Source: JAAYZQ01 sp034428935 (lineage in GTDB: Bacteria > Chloroflexota > Anaerolineae > JAAYZQ01). From it: a DNA stretch of 45,820 nucleotides. This document shows, in pieces, positions 39,305 through 45,820 of the stretch (position 1 is its first letter; each line of letters starts with the position of its first letter). The notes beneath the pieces were generated by a model. It ran no database searches and was not told where the DNA came from. It worked only from the letters and a program-made list of their open reading frames with translations. A program made the position numbers and the translations under genes. The stretch is taken from positions 1 through 45,820 of the forward strand of contig DAOUHB010000016.1 in assembly GCA_034428935.1 (NCBI GenBank), in the 5' to 3' direction.

Positions 39305-42040
39305 TCACGTGCCGGCCGTCTCGATCAGGCCCAGAGCCCGGGCACGCTGCACCGCGTCCCAGCGACGGTGCACGCCCAGCTTGCCATAGATGCTCTTACA
39401 GTGGGAGCGGACGGTGCTCACGGCCACGACCAACCTCTCGGCGATCTCCGGATTGGACAGGCCGGCGGCCAGCAGCCGCAACACCTCCAGCTCGCGCTCG
39501 CTGAGGGGTTCGAGGAGAGGGGTGGCCGGGGAGGGCCAGGGACCGGCCTCGCCCAGGGCGGCCAGCAGCCCGGCCACGTAGGCGGGAGCCACGCCCCGCG
39601 AGGTGGCCCGGTGCAGCAGCCCGGCCAGCGCCTGTCCCTCGTCAAGAAAGATGCGCTGCCAGCCGCCCGGCTCGGCCAGCGACAGGGCCTCGGCCAGGGC
39701 ATCCAGCGCCTGGGTCTCGTCACCCTCCTGCCGCCAGGCCAGGGCCCTCAGGATCTGAATCTCGATGGACAGGTCGACGCGGCCCAGTTGCCGGGCCTGG
39801 GCCAGCAGAGGCTCCAGCAAAACGAGGGCCGCGGCGGGCCGCTCCCGGAGGAGGAACAGGCGGGCCAGCACCATTTGCTCGTACTTGAGCAGGTGGGCCA
39901 CGATGTACTCCTCGTCGACGAGGGCAGGGTAGGAGGGCGGGGATGCGCCGGGCAACAGCCCCCGTCTCTCCGCCCAGCGTTCGCTCCCGGCGGCGTCTCC
40001 CGTCACGGTGCAAAAGTAGGCATCCTGCAGATCGGCCATCAGGTCGTCCAATGCGGTCATCCGCGACCGGCAAGCGAGCTGACGGGCCGTGTCGAGCACC
40101 TGGCGTGCCCCTTCCAGATCGCCCTGGGCCAGCCTGGTGCGTGCCAGGGGAAAGTAGGCGTCAAAGGCAGACAACTCGCTCCACTGCCTGGCCAGGTCGA
40201 TGCTCTCGGCGAGATGGTCGGCCGCCGCCTCCAGTTGGTTCCACTCCCGCTTCAAATCGCCCAGGCCGATCAGCGCCTCGCTGGCGATGGGCAGCCACTG
40301 CCCCTGGGGGTCGGTTGCCCAGCGCAGCGCCCGCTCCAGGATCTCCCGGGCACGATGCAGGTGGCCCTGCCGCGTCTGGAGCCTGGCCTGGTGGCAGAGC
40401 GCGGCCACGGCGATCAGCGGGTTGCCGGCCTCGTGGCCCTGCCAGGCAACCCCTTCCAGGGCCCGGCTGCCATCCTCCGCCTCCCCCCGGGCCAGGTCCG
40501 CCAGGCTCAGAATCCAGGTCACGACAGCGCGCAAGAAGCGCTCGCTCTCGGGCAGGCGCTCCAGGGCCAGGCGGCACAGCTCGGTGGCGCGGCGCATGTC
40601 AACTCGGAAGAGCATGAGGTAGGCGCGCAGGGCAGCCAGCCGGCCGGCCATCACCCCGCCGTCCTCGGCCGTGTCCGCGACGCGGGCCAGCTCCTGCATG
40701 CGCTTCTCCACGACGTCCAGGGAGCGGCCGCTCATCAGCAGCGCCCAGGCGTGGTAGAAGCTGAGCTTGGGCCGGCGGCGCGCCCACCCGTCGGGCAGCC
40801 TGGCCACCCACCCGAGGAAGGTGGCCAGCTCGCTGCGCATCAAGGTGACTTCGGCGTTCTCCTCCAGCAGCGCCGCGGCCCGCTCGAAATCGCGTCCCGC
40901 CAGGGCATGTTCAATGGCCTGGGGCATCAGCCCCTGCCCCTCGTGCCAGGCGCTGGCGCGGCGGTGCAGGGCGGGCAGCAGCTCGGAAGACTCCTGCCCC
41001 AGGCGCTTGCGCAGAAGGTCGGCAAAGAGGCGATGGTAGCGATACCAGCGCCGCTCGTCGTCCAGGGGCACGATGAACAGGTTGGCCGACTCCAGTCGCT
41101 CCAGGACCTGCTGGCCCGGGGGCCGGCCAGGCAGAGCCTCCAGGAGGGCATCGCACAGCGGCCCGCACAGACGCTCCAGGATCGACGTGTGCAACAGGAA
41201 CTCCTGGAGGGCGGGGTGCTGCTGCTCCAGCACCTCTTCGACCAGGTAGTCGAGGATGAAGCGATGGCTTCCGGTCAGGGACCGGACAAACTCGGAGCGG
41301 GCCGCCGATTGGGGGCTGTGCCCCTGGAGCGATAGGGCCGCCATCTGCAGGCCGGAGATCCAACCCTCGGTGCGGGCTTCCAGGACAGCGACATCGGCCG
41401 CCGAGAGGTCCAGACCCACGACCTGGTTGAGAAAAGCCGCCGCCTCTTGGGCAGTAAAGCGCAGGTCCTCCTGGCGCAGCTCGGCCAGGTGGTCGCGGGC
41501 GCGGAGCCGAGGCAATGGCAGGGGCGGGTCGGCGCGGGTGGCGAGCACCAGGCGCAGGTTCGGCGGCAGGTGCTCGAGAAGAAAGGCGACGGCGGCGTGG
41601 ATCGCCTCCGTGGTTATGAGGTGATAGTCGTCCAACACGAGGACGACGTCCTGCGGCTGCGCGGCCACCTCGTTGACGAGACGGCCAACGTGCGATTCCT
41701 GGAGCCAGGCTCCGGCCGGCTCAGGGGCATCGCCGCCGGCCGGCCCGGGGCCATCCTCCGGCCGCAGAGCTGCCGCCAGGTAGGCGGCAAAGCGCGCCGG
41801 ATCGTTGTCTCCCTCATCCAGCGAGATCCAGGCCACCCGGGTTCGAGGCTGGCTGCCGGCCGCCAGCCGGTGCGTCCACTCGCCCAGCAGCGTCGTCTTG
41901 CCAAAGCCCGCCGGCGCCGAGACCAGCGTGAGCTTGCGGTGCAGGCCCTGGTCCAGGAGGGCCAGCAGCCGCGGGCGCGACACCAGCTCCGAGCGAACCG
42001 GGGGCGTATGCAGTTTGGTGCTCACCAACGTCACGGCCAC
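39305..42040 (-). CDS. MalT-like LuxR-family regulator (2)
   Basis: 911 residues with the same design as the regulator at 34235: STKLHTPPVRSELVSRP, Walker A SAPAGFGKTTLLGEW (about 40-54), VVLVLDDYHLITTE as Walker B, a TPR-like helical middle, and a C-terminal LuxR helix-turn-helix (LSERELEVLRLLAAGLSNPEIAERL, then VSTVRSHCKSIYGKL). The start is a GTG at 42040. Other GTG/TTG codons a few residues later are possible and the ribosome site is weak. It converges on the ABC exporter. The two MalT-like proteins are paralogues, not recent duplicates. The inducer and target are unknown. Confidence 0.88.
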   Translation of the reverse strand: MAVTLVSTKLHTPPVRSELVSRPRLLALLDQGLHRKLTLVSAPAGFGKTTLLGEWTHRLAAGSQPRTRVAWISLDEGDNDPARFAAYLAAALRPEDGPGPAGGDAPEPAGAWLQESHVGRLVNEVAAQPQDVVLVLDDYHLITTEAIHAAVAFLLEHLPPNLRLVLATRADPPLPLPRLRARDHLAELRQEDLRFTAQEAAAFLNQVVGLDLSAADVAVLEARTEGWISGLQMAALSLQGHSPQSAARSEFVRSLTGSHRFILDYLVEEVLEQQHPALQEFLLHTSILERLCGPLCDALLEALPGRPPGQQVLERLESANLFIVPLDDERRWYRYHRLFADLLRKRLGQESSELLPALHRRASAWHEGQGLMPQAIEHALAGRDFERAAALLEENAEVTLMRSELATFLGWVARLPDGWARRRPKLSFYHAWALLMSGRSLDVVEKRMQELARVADTAEDGGVMAGRLAALRAYLMLFRVDMRRATELCRLALERLPESERFLRAVVTWILSLADLARGEAEDGSRALEGVAWQGHEAGNPLIAVAALCHQARLQTRQGHLHRAREILERALRWATDPQGQWLPIASEALIGLGDLKREWNQLEAAADHLAESIDLARQWSELSAFDAYFPLARTRLAQGDLEGARQVLDTARQLACRSRMTALDDLMADLQDAYFCTVTGDAAGSERWAERRGLLPGASPPSYPALVDEEYIVAHLLKYEQMVLARLFLLRERPAAALVLLEPLLAQARQLGRVDLSIEIQILRALAWRQEGDETQALDALAEALSLAEPGGWQRIFLDEGQALAGLLHRATSRGVAPAYVAGLLAALGEAGPWPSPATPLLEPLSERELEVLRLLAAGLSNPEIAERLVVAVSTVRSHCKSIYGKLGVHRRWDAVQRARALGLIETAGT

Positions 42041-42103
42041 TTGCCCACCCCTGGCAGCCTTGGCACCTGGCGCGAGATTGCGCAGCGTGCCGCTGCTATC
42101 TTA

Positions 42104-42988
42104 TCACAGGGTGGGCGGGGCAGCAACTCTGAGGGGGTCGGCCAGCAACACCTCGGTCTCGGCCGTCAGGGGAACATGCCCGCCGCCGCCCGGTCGATAC
42201 CGCTCCAGGACCTAGCCGCTCAACAACCTGGCGCCCGAGTTGGGGAGCCAGGTGTGATAGATATAGTCGAGGGTGAGGGGCAGGTCCTGCCACGGACCGG
42301 TGTGCGTAAAGCACGCGTACGAGCCAGGGGGAAAAGTCTTGACCACCAGGCCGGGCGCATCGACCTGGCCGGCCGTCTCGACGCCGGCCAGGTAAAAATA
42401 GCCGGTCTCTGCCCAGCCGTCCGGATAATAGCGCAGGCCGTAATACTCCGCGGCGCGCGGCGGGGCGCCCGGCGCGGCCAACTCGCGGTCGAGGAGCGCC
42501 CAGAGCGCCTCGATGAGCCCGGAGTCGTCGCCGGGGATCAGGGCCATCAGACCGGCCAGACGTAGCGCCGGCCTGGCCTCCATCACCGGCGGGGTATAGG
42601 CCCCGCCCGCCACCCGCTCCAGGTGGGCCAGGGTCAGCCGCGGCATGAGCCGGAGCGGATCCAGGCGGCGCTCGCGGCGCCATTGGTTGGGCTGCTGGCC
42701 CAGGAACCGCTTGAAGGCGCGGGCAAAGGTCTCGGGGCTGTTGAACTGGTAGTCGAGGGCCACGTCAATGATCCTGCGCTCGGACCGGACCAGGTCGCAA
42801 GCCGCCTCGGACAGGCGACGGCGCATGATATGGTCGTAGGGCGAATGGTGGGTGGCCTGGTTAAAGGTCCGGCAGAAATGGTAGACAGAGTACGAGACGG
42901 CCGCGGCTACGCTCGCCACCGGCATCGGCTCGCGCAGATGTGTCTCGATGTGCTCGACGGCCTGGAGTATGGCGCTGAGATTGATCAT
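42104..42988 (-). CDS. AraC-family regulator with effector domain, apparent nonsense mutation
   Basis: From the ATG at 42988, 258 residues are read before TAG at 42214-42212. Residues 5-105 hold the two AraC helix-turn-helix motifs (VASVAAAVSYSVYHFCRTFNQ, then IIDVALDYQFNSPETFARAFKRFLG). Residues 135-258 are a GyrI-like ligand-binding domain (AAEYYGLRYYP, GSYACFTHTGPW, IYHTWLPNSGA). After the TAG the same frame runs 35 more codons (VLERYRPGGGGHVP, then AETEVLLADPL) that supply the missing last strands. The coordinates given include that part; the protein as encoded ends at 42212. A weak ribosome site precedes the ATG. Confidence 0.75.
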
Positions 42989-43016
42989 CGGCAAGGCACC
43001 CGGGGCGGAAAGCGGC

Positions 43017-43259
43017 CTATGGGCCGGGCTCACGGGGCCGGATGGGGACCAAGATCTCCAGCATCGACTCGGCGATCTGCTGCACGCCCTTGAAACGCTC
43101 GTCGTAACGCTCCACGACATAGTTGTACGGCACCTCGTAGCCCGAGCCGGGCAGCCAAGCGGCATAGATCGTCTGATTCCAGTCCGAGAGGATCTCGTCG
43201 CCGCGCAGAGAAAAGACCGCATAGGGCACCGGCGGCCACCCAGGGCAGCCCGCAAGTCG
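43017..43259 (-). pseudogene. Orphan C-terminal fragment of a GyrI-like effector domain
   Basis: The frame encodes PYAVFSLRGDEILSDWNQ, TIYAAWLPGSGYEVPYNYVV and ERYDERFKGVQ ending LEILVPIRP, the second half of a GyrI-like domain. Nothing before it resembles the first half or an AraC DNA-binding part, and no good start codon with a ribosome site is seen. It is therefore likely the remnant of a second regulator, 28 nt upstream of the AraC gene. A short stand-alone protein cannot be excluded. Confidence 0.6.
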
Positions 43260-43397
43260 AGTCCTTTCAGGGCCTGGTCCTTGACCGTTTGTCCCAATCA
43301 TAACGCAAAGCCTGCCCGAAGGCACCAGGCATCCGGGCAGACTGTTGCCAGCCAGGCGGACAGTTTGGATCCTGGTCAAGTGACCAGGGTGGGATGC

Positions 43398-43880
43398 TCA
43401 GGCCGGCGGCAAGGCGTAGGCCGCGCTTATTCCGGTCAGCAGCAGGATGGCGACGCCCAGGGCGAGGTTGAGCAACAACAATCCCACACTGAGCTTTTCC
43501 TGGGAGGGCGTGAGCCGCTCGCGGTGGCCCAGCGCCAGGCTGCGGACCAGGGCGATGCCCACCATGGCGACCACGACGATATGTTTCAGGCTCAGTGCCG
43601 TGGAGTAGGTACTGCCAAAGCGCAGCAACCCCTCAAAGGCCGGGTTCTGCCGGGCCTGGATCATTCCAGTCAGGATGAGGCCCACGATGCTGACGTACAC
43701 TAGCAGGCTCAGCCGTTTCTGGATAGTATCGAGCAGCGCCTTCATCTGCGGCCCCTTACCCAACACCTGCCGCGCCGAGGGCAAGACGATCAGCCCAAGG
43801 GTGATGAGCCCGCCGATCCAGGCGGCCGTGAACAGGTCGTGCAAGAAGATGACCACCGCCAAGACAATTGCATTTGACAT
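43398..43880 (-). CDS. CopD-like integral membrane protein
   Basis: 160 residues with four membrane helices. LHDLFTAAWIGGLITLGLIVLP (about 13-34) resembles the first helices of the CopD domain (His and Trp-x-Gly-Gly pattern). LSLLVYVSIVGLILTGMIQ and LSLKHIVVVAMVGIALVRS follow. His residues in helices 1 and 3 could bind haem or copper. GAGGATATGAA precedes the ATG. It begins 19 nt after the ferredoxin gene, so a redox or metal role is possible. Family assignment is moderate. Confidence 0.65.
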   Translation of the reverse strand: MSNAIVLAVVIFLHDLFTAAWIGGLITLGLIVLPSARQVLGKGPQMKALLDTIQKRLSLLVYVSIVGLILTGMIQARQNPAFEGLLRFGSTYSTALSLKHIVVVAMVGIALVRSLALGHRERLTPSQEKLSVGLLLLNLALGVAILLLTGISAAYALPPA

Positions 43881-43899
43881 TTCATATCCTCTTCTTCAG

Positions 43900-44127
43900 T
43901 CAAGAGCTTACGACCACAACCTCGAACGGGCGTTGGATCGCCCGCCAGGGGCAGGTCATCTCGCACAGCCCCGAGTATTGGCACGCTTCCGGCCGGGCGA
44001 CGACCGCCCGGCCATCCTCGATAGCCAGGGCGCCGGTGGGGCAGACCTGCACGCACAGACTACAGCCATCGCACAAGCTTGGGTCTACAATGGGCACGGG
44101 ATCTGGCTCCCGCCTCGTTTCCTCCAT
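43900..44127 (-). CDS. Small ferredoxin, possibly 7Fe type
   Basis: 75 residues from the ATG at 44127. CDGCSLCVQVCPTGA is a full cluster motif. The second, CQYSGLCEMTCPW, has Ser where the middle Cys is expected (C-xx-S-xx-C-xxx-CP), so that site may hold a [3Fe-4S] cluster. An upstream ATG at 44160 lies inside the Crp terminator stem and was rejected. Ribosome sites are weak for both. It is followed closely by the CopD-like gene. Confidence 0.75.
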   Translation of the reverse strand: MEETRREPDPVPIVDPSLCDGCSLCVQVCPTGALAIEDGRAVVARPEACQYSGLCEMTCPWRAIQRPFEVVVVSS

Positions 44128-44152
44128 CTTGCCCAACCCGGCCTTCCTTCCC

Positions 44153-44211
44153 AAAAACATCGCCCGGATGTCTGCCGAGCAGCTTATGGCTCAGCATACC
44201 ATCCGGGCGAT
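44153..44211 (-). terminator. Intrinsic terminator of the Crp-family gene
   Basis: ATCGCCCGGATG (44159-44170) and CATCCGGGCGAT (44200-44211) form a perfect 12-bp stem with further inner pairing (GCCGAGC against GCTCAGC). On the minus strand it is followed by GTTTTT (A-run 44153-44157). It begins 30 nt after the stop at 44241, as expected for the end of this transcript. Confidence 0.75.
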
Positions 44212-44240
44212 GATCTGTCCTTGACTTTTGTCGGAAATGG

Positions 44241-44933
44241 CTAAAGTTCGCGCAAGGCCCTTGCTTCCAACCCCTGGCGGTCGAGGATCTGGATCTGGTG
44301 TCGCTCGACGTGGATGAGGCCCTCGTCGCCCAGCTTGCGGAGGGCGCGGTTGAGCACATCGGGCACGGTACCCAGCCGGGCTGCCATCTCGGCCTGGGTG
44401 GCCCAGCGGCGGCGCTGGATGCGACCCTCGCCGGCCTGCTCCAGGAGCAGCCGCGCCAGCCGCGCCTCGACGGTGCGCAGAGACAGGTCCTCCACCAGGG
44501 TCAGCAGGTGCAGCACGCGACCGGCCAGATGCCGGGTGACGGCGCGCGCCAGCCGCAGGTCCGTTTCCAGCAGGCGGGCCAACTCCTCGCGCCGGATGAG
44601 CCATACCGTGGCCGGTTCCAGGGCGATGACCGTGGCCTGGTTGGGTGCATCGGCCAGGACGCTCACCTCATTAAAGGTCTCACCAGGGCCGAGAAAACGC
44701 ACCACCTGCTCGCGGCCGGCGGGCGACATCCGGACCGACTTCAGCCAGCCCTCCTGGACGACGTACAGCCCGGCACAGGGATCACCCTGCAGAAAGACTG
44801 TGGCACCGACCTCGTAGCGCCGTGCGATGGCCGCCCGGGCAATGGCCTGCAGCGTGCTGTCCTCCAGTCCCTGAAAGTAGGGGACGCTGGACAGAGCCTC
44901 TATGGCGAGTGAATGCGCGCGGTTGTCCCTCAT
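44241..44933 (-). CDS. Crp/Fnr-family regulator
   Basis: 230 residues. A cyclic-nucleotide-binding-type beta barrel (about 15-125: VPYFQGLEDSTLQAIA, then FLQGDPCAGLYVVQEG, FLGPGETFNEVSVL and TVWLIRREELARLL), a dimer helix, and a winged helix (WATQAEMAARLGTVPDVLNRALRKLGDEGLI). It lacks the N-terminal Cys group of FNR, so it is not an Fe-S oxygen sensor of that kind. The PGETFNEVSVL pocket differs from the cAMP site, so the ligand is open. A TATAAT lies only 6 nt before the ATG, so the mRNA is probably leaderless. Confidence 0.9.
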   Translation of the reverse strand: MRDNRAHSLAIEALSSVPYFQGLEDSTLQAIARAAIARRYEVGATVFLQGDPCAGLYVVQEGWLKSVRMSPAGREQVVRFLGPGETFNEVSVLADAPNQATVIALEPATVWLIRREELARLLETDLRLARAVTRHLAGRVLHLLTLVEDLSLRTVEARLARLLLEQAGEGRIQRRRWATQAEMAARLGTVPDVLNRALRKLGDEGLIHVERHQIQILDRQGLEARALREL

Positions 44934-44939
44934 GGCTTC

Positions 44940-44945
44940 ATTATA
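44940..44945 (-). promoter_or_regulatory. -10 element of a leaderless Crp-family transcript
   Basis: TATAAT on the minus strand (44945-44940) ends 6 nt before the start codon (44933-44931), so transcription should begin at or next to the ATG. The hexamer 17 bp upstream is a poor -35, and no Shine-Dalgarno precedes the ATG. Confidence 0.5.
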
Positions 44946-45075
44946 GCACACCTTGCACCACTTTGCGATGCCTTCGGGCACCCATAGTGGCCGGAGAGGG
45001 GGGTACACTTCAGGCATCTGTTGCAGGCCCTAAGCCTGGGATCTCGCTAGTGATGAAAACGAACATACCCCGGAG

Positions 45076-45103
45076 TTTGGATGTTTACTATATAGCATCC
45101 AAA
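45076..45103. promoter_or_regulatory. Inverted repeat upstream of the last gene
   Basis: TTTGGATG (45076-45083) and CATCCAAA (45096-45103) are perfect 8-bp arms around an AT-rich 12-bp spacer containing TATATA. It lies 25 nt before the final gene and opposite the Crp-family promoter region. This is an operator-like layout in an AT-rich intergenic patch. Confidence 0.5.
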
Positions 45104-45128
45104 TCAAACGCAATCAGAAGGAAAGAAT

Positions 45129-45820
45129 ATGGCAATGAAGCTGACCATGCGGCCATACCAGACCGAAGACGATTACTGGCGCATCCGGGCCTTCTTGCGG
45201 GAGGTAATGCTGCTCAACGACGTGCGCGAAAAGAGCTGGCCCGTCGCCCGGCTCGACTACTGGCGCTGGCACGTGGCCCTCAACTGCGAGGAGCGGGAGT
45301 CCATCGCCGAGGTCGTGTTCCTGTGGGAGACGGCCGATGGCCGTCTCGCGGCGGTGCTGAACCCGGAAGGGACAGGCGAGGCACACCTGCAGGTGCACCC
45401 CGGGCTGCGCACACGCGAGATGGAGGACGAGATGCTCGCCACCGCCGAGGCACACCTGGCCGCCCAGCGTGACGGCCGGCGCGTGCTGGTGGTCTGGGCG
45501 GATGACCAGGATGAGCAGCGCCTGGACCTCCTGAGGCGCCGCGGCTATAACAAGGGAAAGTGGGTCGAGAGCCAATGGCGGCGAGACCTGGACGCGCCCA
45601 TCCCCGACGCGCCCATCCCCCCTGGCTACACCGTGCGCTCGTTGGGCGAGGTGGACGAGCTGCCGGCCCGCAGCTGGGCCTCGTGGCGGGGCTTTCATCC
45701 CGACGAGCCAGACGAGGACTATCAGGGTTGGGAGTGGTACCTCAACATCCAGCGCTGCCCCCTCTACCGCCGCGACCTGGACATCGTGGCCGTGGCGCCG
45801 GGCGGCGAGATCGCTTCCTT
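45129..45820 (+). CDS. Two-domain GNAT acetyltransferase-like protein (3' end outside window)
   Basis: The open frame runs from ATG at 45129 off the window end, about 230 residues visible. MRPYQTEDDYWRIRAFLREV is a typical GNAT first strand and helix. EAHLQVHPGLRTREMEDEML aligns with the region around the acetyl-CoA loop, though the canonical QxxGxG is not kept. LLRRRGYNKGKWVES closes the first domain. A second GNAT-like domain begins at IPPGYTVRSLGEVDELP. AGAAGGA precedes the ATG. The first domain may be degenerate, so the catalytic part could be the second domain outside the window. Confidence 0.75.
   Translation, partial: MAMKLTMRPYQTEDDYWRIRAFLREVMLLNDVREKSWPVARLDYWRWHVALNCEERESIAEVVFLWETADGRLAAVLNPEGTGEAHLQVHPGLRTREMEDEMLATAEAHLAAQRDGRRVLVVWADDQDEQRLDLLRRRGYNKGKWVESQWRRDLDAPIPDAPIPPGYTVRSLGEVDELPARSWASWRGFHPDEPDEDYQGWEWYLNIQRCPLYRRDLDIVAVAPGGEIAS

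Noticed and set aside
39368..41335. Open frame of 655 codons on the plus strand
   Set aside because: It is antisense to the second MalT-like regulator, with repetitive Gly/Gln/Leu composition and no recognisable domain.

Overview
The window looks like a chromosomal piece of a GC-rich Chloroflexota bacterium of the Anaerolineae kind. The evidence is indirect but consistent: large MalT-like LuxR regulators, a PEP-CTERM-like cell-surface protein with a Thr/Pro spacer, a LacI-UroD-sugar ABC cluster, a carbon monoxide dehydrogenase (CooS) with Fe-S helper genes, a DUF5320 protein next to PadR regulators, and short dispersed palindromes. No rRNA, tRNA, CRISPR array, transposase or phage gene was seen. 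Several promoters match the housekeeping sigma consensus closely, all with 17-bp spacers.

Layout. 1-6252: carbohydrate and surface genes (end of a glycoside hydrolase, a PEP-CTERM-like protein, an alpha/alpha-toroid protein plus a GH94 phosphorylase, a flavodoxin). 6467-8233: universal stress protein and a GNAT acetyltransferase. 8345-15892: a sugar-uptake operon on the plus strand: LacI regulator behind a consensus promoter and three operator-like boxes, UroD-family protein, ABC binding protein, permease, single-domain ATPase, second permease, and a TIM-barrel isomerase. 16048-17610: a cysteine-desulfurase-like enzyme with a DUF3343 Se/S-carrier-like protein behind a structured leader.

17685-28409 (minus strand): a run of sixteen genes for CO oxidation and Fe-S/metal chemistry. 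In transcription order these are PadR, two NifX-like proteins, an IscU-like scaffold, a HAD protein, two MinD-type ATPases with inserted ferredoxin domains, a DUF59 protein, CooT, a small helical protein, a 2x[4Fe-4S] ferredoxin, an FmdB zinc ribbon, a lipoprotein, CooF, CooS and an FAD/NAD oxidoreductase. A second PadR gene and a DUF5320 gene (28581-29388) diverge from it, and the two promoters carry the same 10-bp motif at the same place. This region resembles the orange-protein (ORP) type of MinD/NifX clusters joined to a CODH module, and it is the best candidate here for a poorly described system.

29502-39163: a decayed membrane gene, then a minus-strand operon (88-aa protein, 40-aa protein, rifampin-phosphotransferase-like PEP synthase, MFS transporter), a MalT-like regulator, a paralogue of the 88-aa protein, and an ABC exporter. 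39305-45820: a second MalT-like regulator, an AraC regulator with an apparent nonsense mutation and a nearby orphan effector-domain fragment, a CopD-like membrane protein, a ferredoxin, an apparently leaderless Crp-family regulator, and a truncated GNAT protein.

All family assignments come from reading motifs; no database search was run.
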